64,000 nt of DNA from Candidatus Saccharimonadota bacterium (GTDB taxonomy: Bacteria; Patescibacteriota; Saccharimonadia; Saccharimonadales; Saccharimonadaceae), in the NCBI GenBank assembly GCA_905372095.1, contig CAJPNK010000001.1, positions 1 through 64,000 on the forward strand, written 5' to 3'. Of this stretch, positions 52,662 through 61,617 are shown in pieces. The position numbers and the translations under genes were made by a program. The notes under the pieces are model-generated. The model was not told where the DNA came from. It ran no database searches and saw only the letters and a program-made list of their open reading frames with translations. Numbering within the stretch: position 1 is the stretch's first letter; every line of letters begins with the position of its first letter.

Positions 52662-54920
52662 CTAGAAATCACCGCCAGCGCTAATCTCGTCCACGCTAGA
52701 TATCAATACCTCGCGCGGCCGCGAACCATCAGCTGGACCAATAATTCCTTGCTCTTCCATTTCTTCAATGATCCGTGCTGCTCGCGAGTAGCCGATTCGT
52801 AGCTTCCGCTGCAATAACGACGTCGAGGCTTTGCGCATCTGCACTACCACTTGCACTGCATCTTTGAACATATCGTCGCTACCATTACTACCGAAGTCCA
52901 TCACTACCCCGCCTTTACCATTCAATTGCACTGGCTGGCTAACGATTTCATCATTGTACTGCGGCGGCGCCTGCATCCGCAGTTGATCAGTAATTTTATT
53001 CACCTCGCTGTCCATCACCCAAGCGCCCTGAATACGCTTCGGTTTCGGCATGCTAGCAGTTTTAATCAGCATATCTCCCTGGCCCAGCAATTTCTCGGCG
53101 CCAGCCTGGTCGAGAATTGTCTGGCTGTCAGTCTGGCTGGCCACCGTAAAGGCAATCCGCGCCGGTACGTTTGCCTTGATGAGGCCGGTAATCACATCAA
53201 CGCTCGGACGCTGCGTCGCCAGCACCAGGTGAATACCAACCGCCCGCGCCTTCTGCGCCAGGCGAACTATCAGTCCCTCGACATCACGCTTAGCTACCAT
53301 CATCAGATCGGCCATCTCGTCAATCACAATCACGATATATGGCATTGTACCTTCATCAACTTGCTGTACATTGCCCTTTTCATCGGCAACGCCGATTTTC
53401 TTGCCTTTTGCTTTAGCCCGTTCATTGTAAGTCTTGATATCGCGTACCCGCTCTTCGGCTAGTAAGCTATAACGGCGCTCCATTTCGTTAACTGCCCATT
53501 TCAGCGCGCTCATTGTCTTTTCTGGCTCGACAATCACCGGCGTCAACAAATGCGGAATATCCTGATACGGTGCCATTTCAACCTGTTTCGGATCAACTAA
53601 GATCAACTTCATATCGCTCGGTGCGTTACGATACAACAAACTGCTTAGCAGTGTATTGATCATTACCGATTTACCTGATCCAGTCTGGCCAGCCACTAGC
53701 AAGTGCGGCATTTTGTTAAGTTCGCCGACAAACGGCAATCCTGAAATGTCTTTACCAATCGCAAAACTCAGCGGCTCTTTGCGGCGGCGCCATTCAGCGC
53801 TTTCTAAAATTGAACGGATACGTACGTCAGCCGCTTTCTTGTTTGGCACTTCGATACCGACAGCTTTTTTACCTGGAATCGGCGCCTCCATGCGCAAGCT
53901 CGACGCCGCCAAATTCAGCGCAATATTGGTTTCTAACGCTGTAATTTTACTCAGCTTGATGCCCGCCGGCGGACGCAGCGTATACTGAGTCACTTTCGGG
54001 CCGATATTAGCACCTTCCATATCGACATTAATGTTAAATTCACGCAAAGTATCTTGAATAATGCGCGCATTCTGCTTGATATCGCCCGCATCAGCTGGCG
54101 CTTCTTTCTTTTCAAGCAGATCAAGGCCAGGAAATTGCCAGTTCGGGTCGCTAACCGCCAGCATCGCCATTTTGTCGTCGCGATCGGCTTCGGCTTTTTT
54201 AGCTTGCGGTTTGATTTTAAGCTTGGCACTTTGCTTGCTGTCATCTTGTGATACTGTTGGTACGCCTTCATTAAGCTTGAAATCGTCCATCTTGCCGTGA
54301 TCATCTTCGGCAGCTTTGCGCATAACCTGGACATTAGCTTCGTTCTCTGCCTTTTCGTTGCTGGCTACTGCCGTCTTGAACATTGCTGCAATATCGCTAA
54401 ACCGCAGTTGCAACACAAACAATAGCGTAATCGCAATCAGCAAAATATAAATAAAAACACCGACTGGTATATTAACCAGCGACAAGACGACCGAATTCAA
54501 ACCATCGCCGACAACACCGCCAGTCGACGGCGCACCCTTTTCACGAAACAGCCCGAATAAGCCGCTGAACCAAATAACTATCAAAATTGAGGCAAATTTC
54601 ATGACTGCTGGCAATCGATTGTTCTCGGCGCCAAATATTCTAACAGCTACATACAAACCGACAACTGGCACTATATAAACCGCCCAGCCAATCGTTCGCT
54701 TAGACACTTCTAGCATTTGATTAAGCAATGGACCGCCCGCACCGAACCACGATACCACCAGCAATGCCGATAGCGCCATCAATAGCACCGCCGCAACTTG
54801 CGGCCAAAACCCAGAGGGTACTTCATGCTGCGGTGCTGGTGCTTTCGCTGCTTTGCTAGCGCGTGCTGTACGAGTTGTTTTAGTCGATTTTCGAGTTCGC
54901 GTCGTCTTTTTCTTTGCCAT
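52662..54920 (-). CDS. ftsK: DNA translocase FtsK
   Basis: FtsK pumps chromosome ends through the division site and activates Xer. The 752-residue protein has a basic start, four transmembrane helices (about 40-175), a linker shorter than in E. coli, the alpha-beta motor (Walker A GQTGSGKS at 411-418, MPYIVIVIDEMADLMM Walker B, ATQRPSVDVITG) and the C-terminal gamma winged helix (SLLQRKLRIGYSRAARIIEEME) that reads polar DNA signs. Xer is at 30364. Confidence 0.95.
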   Translation of the reverse strand: MAKKKTTRTRKSTKTTRTARASKAAKAPAPQHEVPSGFWPQVAAVLLMALSALLVVSWFGAGGPLLNQMLEVSKRTIGWAVYIVPVVGLYVAVRIFGAENNRLPAVMKFASILIVIWFSGLFGLFREKGAPSTGGVVGDGLNSVVLSLVNIPVGVFIYILLIAITLLFVLQLRFSDIAAMFKTAVASNEKAENEANVQVMRKAAEDDHGKMDDFKLNEGVPTVSQDDSKQSAKLKIKPQAKKAEADRDDKMAMLAVSDPNWQFPGLDLLEKKEAPADAGDIKQNARIIQDTLREFNINVDMEGANIGPKVTQYTLRPPAGIKLSKITALETNIALNLAASSLRMEAPIPGKKAVGIEVPNKKAADVRIRSILESAEWRRRKEPLSFAIGKDISGLPFVGELNKMPHLLVAGQTGSGKSVMINTLLSSLLYRNAPSDMKLILVDPKQVEMAPYQDIPHLLTPVIVEPEKTMSALKWAVNEMERRYSLLAEERVRDIKTYNERAKAKGKKIGVADEKGNVQQVDEGTMPYIVIVIDEMADLMMVAKRDVEGLIVRLAQKARAVGIHLVLATQRPSVDVITGLIKANVPARIAFTVASQTDSQTILDQAGAEKLLGQGDMLIKTASMPKPKRIQGAWVMDSEVNKITDQLRMQAPPQYNDEIVSQPVQLNGKGGVVMDFGSNGSDDMFKDAVQVVVQMRKASTSLLQRKLRIGYSRAARIIEEMEEQGIIGPADGSRPREVLISSVDEISAGGDF

Positions 54921-55008
54921 AACCGTTACCTATTGTACTCTGTTTATATCTAAAAGGGTATACTACTATTGTAGCATAAATTACTACAAAAAGCAATAGC
55001 GCTATCTG

Positions 55009-57126
55009 TTAGTACGAGCGGCTGTCTGAGCGGTCGCGCGGCACTACTGTCTCGGTATCAGGGGTCTGTTTGCGCGGGAAACGCTTACCTGACGGCTGCG
55101 GCATCAACGGCTGGCCAGCAGATCTAGCTTGCGGGGCGCGGCCGTGCGCTTTCGCTGCGCCGCCAACTTCATTAACTACTGGAATGACAATCGGCGTTCG
55201 TCGCGTCTGATCATACAAAATATGCGTTACTTCGTCTTTGATTTCTTTTTTGACCACCTCTATGTCATACTTACCAGAGAAACTACGCGCCGCTTTCTGC
55301 TTGAGATATTGGCGGATCATTCCCATTAGCTCTTCATTATCGCGCATATAAATAAACCCGCGGCTGATAATGTCTGGACTAGTCAAGAGCCGCCCCGTAC
55401 CGCGCTGAACCGTCAATATGACTATAAATATACCTTCTTGACTCATGTGGATACGGTCTTTGAGCACCACTTCGCTGACTACCGCGCCGGCATCATCATA
55501 CATCGTACCGCCAGAGTGAACAATGCGGCCAATTTTATGCGCGCCATCGCTAGTAAACTCAATGATATCGCCTGGATCACAAACAAATATATTTTGCCGC
55601 GGAATACCGCATTCTTTCTCGGCCAAGCGTGCATTGTGTACTAACATATGAAACTCGCCATGATTAGGTAGATAATATTTCGGTTTGACCGCATTAATCA
55701 CCCGCACGTGGTCATCGTAATAGCCGTGACCCGATAGGTGCAGCGGCCCGATACCAGTTAGGTGTGTTTTGCCATTTTGAATAATCTCGCCGCCCTCGCG
55801 CATCAGGCCATCAACTGTCCGCACTACGTATTTCTCGTTGCCAGGGATTGGGTTCGAGCTCAGCACTACCACATCTGAACCTTTAATTTTAACGTATTTG
55901 TGGGCGCCAGTTGCCATCCGATTGAGTACCGCATTGAACTCGCCTTGGCTACCAGTACAGACGATTGTTATCTTGTTATCAGGCAGTTTAATCAAATCTT
56001 CCATCTTGACTACAGTATCTTTCGGGACTTTGATTACACCCGAACGCAGTGCTACTTCCAGGTTCTGAATCATACTAAACCCAGCAAACGCTACTTTGCG
56101 ATCATGCTTTTTCGCTTCCTCGAGAAGTAGCTGAATCCGATGCAACTGGCTAGAAAAGCTACTGACAATAATCCGGCTCTTCGACCACTTATCCATCACC
56201 TCGCCCATACTGTGCTGAATGTCAAATTCGCCGTGTGTATGCGTACCGTCACTTTCACAGTTAGTCGACTCGTTCATAAACAGCAAAAAGCCTTCTTTTT
56301 CGGCAATTTCGTTAATCCGGTTGAAATCGAATTTCTTGCCGTCGACCGGATTTTCTTCAATACGCCAGTCGCCGCTCGAGAGGATATTACCAACTGGCGT
56401 CCGCACCACTACAGCAGCTGCATCTGGAATCGAGTGATTAACGCGTACCAGCTCAACACTAAATGAATCACAAAGTTGTACAGTATCATGATTTTCTGGA
56501 TTTAATTCGTGATATTCTGGCGTGAAAGCGCCGTCTGTCTCTTCCATCGTCCGCTGCAGCATGCCAAGCGTGAACTTCGTGCCATAAACTGGTGCTGGCA
56601 ATTTCGGGATGATATGCCGGAATGCACCAATGTGGTCGAGATGGCCGTGCGTAAAGACGTGCGCTCGAATCCGATGCTTATTTTCTTCCAGCCACTGAGT
56701 ATCAGGAATTATATAATTTATACCCGGATAATCACTGCCTGGGAACAAGAACCCCATATCAATGACGATGATATCGTTGTCATATTCAATCGCCGTCATG
56801 TTCTTGCCGATACCCATCTCGCCAACACCGCCAATCGGGATCACCTTCAATGTTGGCCGCGGCGCCCGCGGACGTTTCGGCTGGTCTTTTAGACTGAATT
56901 GCTTGCCGCCATAGCCGTTATATACCGACTTGTTGACCGGCACATTAATCAGATGCTGGCTAGCCTGCGCATTCACGCCTTCCGACATCCGCCGCTGCGC
57001 CCGAAAGACTTCGCCTTTGCGCGTAGTTGTCGCGTTCAGTACAGTATTGGTTGATTTTTGTTTAACCTGCAAAGGGCGTTTACCAGTATCGTCGCCTTTG
57101 GGGGTTGCCAGTCGCCGCTGACCCAT
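55009..57126 (-). CDS. rnj: Ribonuclease J
   Basis: RNase J is a 5'-3' exonuclease and endonuclease that starts mRNA decay. The 705-residue protein has a basic disordered extension (about 1-90), an MBL/beta-CASP core with zinc motif HGHLDH at 160-165, later HISGHGYYDDHVR-type and PNHGEFHM motifs, and a C-terminal domain with a basic tail. AAAGGAG precedes the ATG. With PNPase (61618) it forms a degradation set without RNase E. The long N-terminal extension could bind RNA or partners. Confidence 0.95.
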   Translation of the reverse strand: MGQRRLATPKGDDTGKRPLQVKQKSTNTVLNATTTRKGEVFRAQRRMSEGVNAQASQHLINVPVNKSVYNGYGGKQFSLKDQPKRPRAPRPTLKVIPIGGVGEMGIGKNMTAIEYDNDIIVIDMGFLFPGSDYPGINYIIPDTQWLEENKHRIRAHVFTHGHLDHIGAFRHIIPKLPAPVYGTKFTLGMLQRTMEETDGAFTPEYHELNPENHDTVQLCDSFSVELVRVNHSIPDAAAVVVRTPVGNILSSGDWRIEENPVDGKKFDFNRINEIAEKEGFLLFMNESTNCESDGTHTHGEFDIQHSMGEVMDKWSKSRIIVSSFSSQLHRIQLLLEEAKKHDRKVAFAGFSMIQNLEVALRSGVIKVPKDTVVKMEDLIKLPDNKITIVCTGSQGEFNAVLNRMATGAHKYVKIKGSDVVVLSSNPIPGNEKYVVRTVDGLMREGGEIIQNGKTHLTGIGPLHLSGHGYYDDHVRVINAVKPKYYLPNHGEFHMLVHNARLAEKECGIPRQNIFVCDPGDIIEFTSDGAHKIGRIVHSGGTMYDDAGAVVSEVVLKDRIHMSQEGIFIVILTVQRGTGRLLTSPDIISRGFIYMRDNEELMGMIRQYLKQKAARSFSGKYDIEVVKKEIKDEVTHILYDQTRRTPIVIPVVNEVGGAAKAHGRAPQARSAGQPLMPQPSGKRFPRKQTPDTETVVPRDRSDSRSY

Positions 57127-57264
57127 ATTGTTATACTCCTTTTTTATTACAATAATCTAAAAACCAGGTAGAGAGGTGCTTTTAATCGCTAGAAATCCCT
57201 CTCGTTAGTAGCTTTATTTTAGCAAACTGCCCGTATTTTGTCAAAAATAACCCTGCGCCAACTA

Positions 57265-57302
57265 AAATGCCAGCGCCATTTTTTCAGCGACACTGGCATT
57301 TC
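57265..57302 (-). terminator. Terminator of the YhgE/Pip gene
   Basis: AAATGCCAG/CTGGCATTT is a perfect 9-bp stem; on the minus strand it is followed by TAG and weak T-richness. It lies 20 nt after the YhgE/Pip stop. Confidence 0.55.
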
Positions 57303-57321
57303 TTAAAAATCTCAAAGAGAA

Positions 57322-59433
57322 TTAATCATCGCCATCTACCGAAGTGTGAGCGAATTTACGCTTGCCACGGTAGATAAAGAAACCGATCGTCAACAGGTTA
57401 GCCGCCAGCAAGAATCCAGCTAGCACCCACATGCTATCGCTATAGAACGAACTGCCTAAGCCTCCCGAAATAGCCTGACGCAGCGACCGGATAGAATAAG
57501 TCATCGGCACCAGCGGATTAACCGCCTGGAAGAAGCCATTGGCTGTTTGAATCGGGAATGTTCCCTCGCTCGACCCCAGTTGCAATACTAATAGTACCAT
57601 CGCCAAGAAACGGCCCGGATTGTCCAGCACAATCACCAACAGCGACACGATCGACATATAGACAAACGACGTCAAATAAATCGCCCCGATGAAGTTCACT
57701 GGATGATCTGGCACTAGACCCAGGCAATAAACCATGATCAGCATCAAAATTGTTGCCTGAACAAAAGCCGCCACGCCAGTAACCGAAGCTTTAGCCAGCC
57801 ACCAGCGAAAGGCGTTTTCTTGCTCGGCAAAAGTTTTGCGGATTGGATAAATAATATTCAGAGCAATCGCCCCGACAAACAAGCTCAGCGACAACACGTA
57901 CGGCGCTAGCGCGTAGCCGTAATTCGGCACGTCGCCCTGCTTGGTTGTTTCCGACTTCACCGGATTCGCTATCTGCTGCTGGGTGGCTGCGCCAGTTGGT
58001 TGAATTTTGAGTTGCCGGGAAGTGTCTGCTAGCTTCGTAGCCAGAGTATCCGCGCCGCCCGCCAATTGCGACGCGCCATTTGTTAATACACCAGAGCGAC
58101 TATCTAACAGCCGCGCGCCGTTCGCTAGCTGTTGGCTGCCAGTTTGCGCCTGCGCCAGACCGTTTGTTAGCGATGTCGAGCCGGCCAACAACTGATTATT
58201 CGCCGCTCTGACGCTGTTATAGCCATTAAGAGCAGCGGTTACATTCGGCGCCAGCTGGTTAACGCCGTTGTTCAGCGTAGAGACGCCGGTTTGCAATTGC
58301 GCTTGCTGCGTTGACAAACTTTTAGTAAGTATCTGTAAATCTTTAAGCAGCGCAGCTGCTTGAGTAGTAATTATTTGCGTTTTACTGAGCGCCTGAGAAA
58401 GCTGGCTAATTTGCGGTAAAGTTATAGTTGTCGAACCGCCAGAGCTTGCCGCATTATGTCCTAATGTTTGCAGCGTCCCGCCTGCTGCCGCTAAATCCGC
58501 CGATGACGTTTGCATCGTTTGCGCCAAAGCTTGCGCTTCACTCTGCACCTTATCCTGCTGGCTAACGAGCATTGGCGATGGATTATGAACGCTAGCATTT
58601 AATTGATTAAGGCCTGCTTGCAGCTGTTTCATGCCGCTTGTTAACTGCGCAACTTGCGATTCGCTTGGCAAACCGTTCGACAATTGGCCCAAGCCTGCCT
58701 GCAATTGGCGCGATCCATCGCCGAGCCGCGCTAAGCCATTAGCCATCGCCCGCTGATTTACCGCCAATTGCCGAACGCCGCCAGCGTAAGTTTGCGCGCC
58801 CGCTTGCAGCTGCGTCAAACCGCCGTGCAAAGTAGCTGCGCCGCCCGCCGCTGTTTCCAGACCATCGCCGAGCTTACCGATATTTTCCAGCACGCCCTTA
58901 GCATACGCTTGAGTAATTTGCTCGGCCACCGACGTTTTGACTTTCTCAGCCGCTTGATTACTGACCAGCGAACCAATATAGTTCTTGGCTGGCGTAGTCG
59001 TGTAGTGAATCACCGCCTGCTGCGGTTTGTTCTGCGTAATTGACGCCGCTTTTGCCGAAAAATCCGTCGGAACAGTCACCACCGCATAGAAATGTCCGCT
59101 GCTTACGCCGCTATCAGCCTGCTGTTTATTTACAAATTCCCAGCCCAAATCATGATTACCCTTGAGTTTTTGCTCAACCGATTGCCCGATATTGACCGTT
59201 TGACCATTCAGTTGCGCGCCTTTGTCCTCATTGACAAATGCCACCGGCAAGTTTTTCACCTGCCCATATGGATCCCAAATTGAACCCAAGAAAAAACCGC
59301 TGTACATAATCGGAATAAAGGAAATAACCGCCATCGACAGCAGTAATATTTTGTTTTTGCAGAGATGCTGCCACTCAGCTCGCACCATATTAGCGCGGCG
59401 TCTATTTGACAGCCGTTTTAATTTTTCAACCAT
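57322..59433 (-). CDS. YhgE/Pip family ABC-2-type membrane protein
   Basis: This 703-residue protein has a helix near 30-50, a very large extracytoplasmic coiled-coil segment (about 70-480) with many LQAG, LNG and LANGA repeats, and five to six C-terminal helices (about 495-690). This is the layout of YhgE/Pip (phage infection protein) and related exporters tied to type VII-like secretion. Start codons near Met1 and Met16 are both possible. Its first bases overlap the Rrf2 gene by 8 nt, so it is controlled by that regulator. Confidence 0.88.
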   Translation of the reverse strand: MVEKLKRLSNRRRANMVRAEWQHLCKNKILLLSMAVISFIPIMYSGFFLGSIWDPYGQVKNLPVAFVNEDKGAQLNGQTVNIGQSVEQKLKGNHDLGWEFVNKQQADSGVSSGHFYAVVTVPTDFSAKAASITQNKPQQAVIHYTTTPAKNYIGSLVSNQAAEKVKTSVAEQITQAYAKGVLENIGKLGDGLETAAGGAATLHGGLTQLQAGAQTYAGGVRQLAVNQRAMANGLARLGDGSRQLQAGLGQLSNGLPSESQVAQLTSGMKQLQAGLNQLNASVHNPSPMLVSQQDKVQSEAQALAQTMQTSSADLAAAGGTLQTLGHNAASSGGSTTITLPQISQLSQALSKTQIITTQAAALLKDLQILTKSLSTQQAQLQTGVSTLNNGVNQLAPNVTAALNGYNSVRAANNQLLAGSTSLTNGLAQAQTGSQQLANGARLLDSRSGVLTNGASQLAGGADTLATKLADTSRQLKIQPTGAATQQQIANPVKSETTKQGDVPNYGYALAPYVLSLSLFVGAIALNIIYPIRKTFAEQENAFRWWLAKASVTGVAAFVQATILMLIMVYCLGLVPDHPVNFIGAIYLTSFVYMSIVSLLVIVLDNPGRFLAMVLLVLQLGSSEGTFPIQTANGFFQAVNPLVPMTYSIRSLRQAISGGLGSSFYSDSMWVLAGFLLAANLLTIGFFIYRGKRKFAHTSVDGDD

Positions 59434-59860
59434 GCATTACCTCCTTGACAACGTCTGCTAACGTTACCGTTTTTAGATACTCGCTCCACTTCTCTTGCGC
59501 CTCGGAAAAGACTTTTTCAATCATAGTCATGCCAATTTCCACCTGGCGAGGCCGCGACGCAAACACTCTTTCGACAATTCCTTGAGGCTGGAAAAACGGC
59601 GCTTCGCCCTCGATCGCCAGCACCACATCGTGTAGCGTTACTTGGCTCATTTCCCGCGCTAAAATGAAACCGCCGCCAGCACCCTGCGTCGAGGTAATCA
59701 ACCGTGCTACCACCAGCTTGCGGCTAATTTTCTTCAGATACGTCGGCGATACTGCCATCTTTTCCGCCAAAGCATCATTGGTCATCGGCGCTTTTCTCTG
59801 CGGATCAGCTAAAATTGCCATAATACAGCAAGCTTGTTCAACAGCTCCCGATAGTTTCAT
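59426..59860 (-). CDS. Rrf2-family transcription regulator
   Basis: This 144-residue protein has the Rrf2 winged helix: AEKMAVSPTYLKKISRKLVVARLITSTQGAGGGFILA. The three clustered Cys that bind an Fe-S centre in IscR and NsrR are absent (the only Cys are 11 and 12), so it should sense something else. It overlaps the YhgE/Pip gene and reads from a promoter covered by a perfect inverted repeat, which is probably its own operator. Confidence 0.88.
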   Translation of the reverse strand: MKLSGAVEQACCIMAILADPQRKAPMTNDALAEKMAVSPTYLKKISRKLVVARLITSTQGAGGGFILAREMSQVTLHDVVLAIEGEAPFFQPQGIVERVFASRPRQVEIGMTMIEKVFSEAQEKWSEYLKTVTLADVVKEVMHG

Positions 59861-59881
59861 AAAGTCCTTTCATGAATTAGA

Positions 59882-59908
59882 TATAGTGGATATCGATTAT
59901 CCACTATA
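59882..59908 (-). promoter_or_regulatory. Operator and promoter of the Rrf2-YhgE operon
   Basis: A perfect 11-bp inverted repeat TATAGTGGATA/TATCCACTATA with a 5-bp spacer. Its first arm on the minus strand includes the -10 box TATAGT (59903-59908); TTGCAA (59926-59931) is the -35 at 17 bp. Protein bound here would block the polymerase. Confidence 0.75.
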
Positions 59909-60002
59909 CTACACTAGGCTAGCTTTTGCAAGAGTTTAATAAACGAATTGGGAATAAGCCCCGGATTTGAGCAAATATCTATAGGTTATCAGCGTGTCAA
60001 CC

Positions 60003-60587
60003 TTACGATTCAGGATTATTCTGCTGCACAAACGCCGCCACCCGCATAAAATCGTCAATTAGCGTCTGGCGCATACCGCCATTATATAGCGCTGCTGCTG
60101 GATGATATAGCGGAATCACTACAAATTCCAATTCATGCAAGCGCACCCGCCGCGGCCGTCCGTGGTCCTGGCTGATCCGCAGCCCAGGGATAAAACCACC
60201 GCCGCTGTGCCGCCCCAATGTCAGCACCGCTTTTGGCTGAATAATTTCTAATTGCCGCATCAAATACGGCCAAAATTGGCGCTTCTCTTCTGGCAGCGGA
60301 TCGCGGTTATTCGGCGGCCGATACTTCACAATGTTGGTAATATAAACGTCTGGGCGCTGCAAACCAGCTGCCGCCAGCATCTCGTCGAGGAATTTCCCCG
60401 CTGCACCGACGAATGGTTTACCTTGCAAATCCTCGTTCTTACCCGGTGCTTCGCCGATAAATACGATATCAGCATCAGCATTGCCATCGCCCATCACCAG
60501 CTGCGTTGCTTGAGCCGCCAATTCCAAACAAATCCCAGCTTCGATAATTTCCGCCGCCAAGGCGTCTAATTCAGCTTGCTTATTCAT
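60003..60587 (-). CDS. Family 4-type uracil-DNA glycosylase lacking Fe-S cysteines
   Basis: The enzyme removes uracil from DNA. The 194-residue protein has GEAPGKNED at 45-53 (motif A) and HPAA at 162-165 (motif B), typical of UDG4. Usual family members hold a 4Fe-4S cluster with four Cys; only Cys20 remains. VKYRPPNNRDP replaces the usual VKCRPP, and the next cluster Cys is also missing (FWPYL). So the protein must be stable without the cluster. Confidence 0.9.
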   Translation of the reverse strand: MNKQAELDALAAEIIEAGICLELAAQATQLVMGDGNADADIVFIGEAPGKNEDLQGKPFVGAAGKFLDEMLAAAGLQRPDVYITNIVKYRPPNNRDPLPEEKRQFWPYLMRQLEIIQPKAVLTLGRHSGGGFIPGLRISQDHGRPRRVRLHELEFVVIPLYHPAAALYNGGMRQTLIDDFMRVAAFVQQNNPES

Positions 60588-60604
60588 AATTACATTTTAC
60601 CAAA

Positions 60605-60633
60605 ACAGTACCCTCTGCTGATACAGAGGGTAC
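60605..60633 (-). terminator. Terminator after the proline-rich anchored protein
   Basis: A perfect 10-bp stem GTACCCTCTG/CAGAGGGTAC with a 6-nt loop is followed on the minus strand by TGTTTTGG. Confidence 0.7.
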
Positions 60634-60650
60634 TACTGGCGCGGCGAATA

Positions 60651-61532
60651 TTAACGCAGCGCAGTTAATTTTTGATTGACAACGCTTGAAAAGTCGTTGT
60701 AGTACCGATCCATTCCGCTATCGGTAACCTTGCGGCTAGCGTTAGTAATTAACGTATAGCCAGTAGTCGACGGTTCTATTGGACGGCGCGGCCGAGCGCT
60801 GAAATTACCGCTGGTATAGGCTCTAGCGTATTCGACGTAGTATTTCTTCAACGAAGTGTAGTAATCGCTCCATTCTTTACCGAAATTAGCCACATTGCTA
60901 TTATTTGATTTGCTCAGTTTCTGCATCAAGGATGTGCAATCGCCGTATTTTTGACTGACTTCCTTATCAACTTCATCTGGCTTCTTGCTTATATGGCCAA
61001 GATAAAATACGTTATCGCATTTTTTTCTGACCTCGCTATAAACCTCCACGTACTGCGACAAGCCTTCCATTTCGGGTTTAGCGACGTCGTAAGCTTTCTT
61101 GTATTTGTCGTAAGCTTCTTTGACATCTTTATCGTGCATAATCTTAGATTTCGATAATTTGTCATTTAGTTCATCGCGACTCTTGATAGCGCTATTAACC
61201 GTTTCTTTGTAGGCTTCTGGATTACGTACAGATGAATACTGCAAACTGTTCAATTTCGAGCTTTCATCATTCATCCACGAAACGGCTTGACGGTAATCTT
61301 CTTTGCTCGGCCCCATATTAAGCAGCAAAACAACCACTATTACGATAATCAGCAATAAAAATCCAACAGAACCGCCAATTATCCCCCACAAAGCCCCTTT
61401 ACTAAGACCTTTTTTGACCGGCATTTGCGGCGGCATCGCTGGCTGTTGCATAGGCGGCGCGGACATTGGAGCTGGCTGCGGCGCAGGCGGCACTGGCTGC
61501 GGCGATTCAGGTGGTTGCGGTTGATTGTTCAT
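60651..61532 (-). CDS. Proline-rich single-pass membrane protein
   Basis: This 293-residue protein has a Pro/Gln/Met-rich cytosolic N-terminus (about 1-40), one transmembrane helix (about 48-72; GIIGGSVGFLLLIIVIVVVL) and an outer helical domain rich in Lys and Tyr (about 75-280). The ATG at 61532 is chosen because GAGGGGAAG lies just upstream. No family is recognised by function. It follows pnp, from which it has a separate extended -10 box. Confidence 0.75.
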   Translation of the reverse strand: MNNQPQPPESPQPVPPAPQPAPMSAPPMQQPAMPPQMPVKKGLSKGALWGIIGGSVGFLLLIIVIVVVLLLNMGPSKEDYRQAVSWMNDESSKLNSLQYSSVRNPEAYKETVNSAIKSRDELNDKLSKSKIMHDKDVKEAYDKYKKAYDVAKPEMEGLSQYVEVYSEVRKKCDNVFYLGHISKKPDEVDKEVSQKYGDCTSLMQKLSKSNNSNVANFGKEWSDYYTSLKKYYVEYARAYTSGNFSARPRRPIEPSTTGYTLITNASRKVTDSGMDRYYNDFSSVVNQKLTALR

Positions 61533-61617
61533 AGACTTCCCCTCTTTTATAAGTGTATCTCTATTAAGTATAGCAAAACTCAAGTTGTTCCGTATAGTAT
61601 TCGTTTACGTAGAAATA

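Noticed and set aside
57518..59283. Plus-strand frames of 60-91 codons opposite the YhgE/Pip gene
   Set aside because: They are the mirror of a long, repeat-rich coding sequence and have no start signals.
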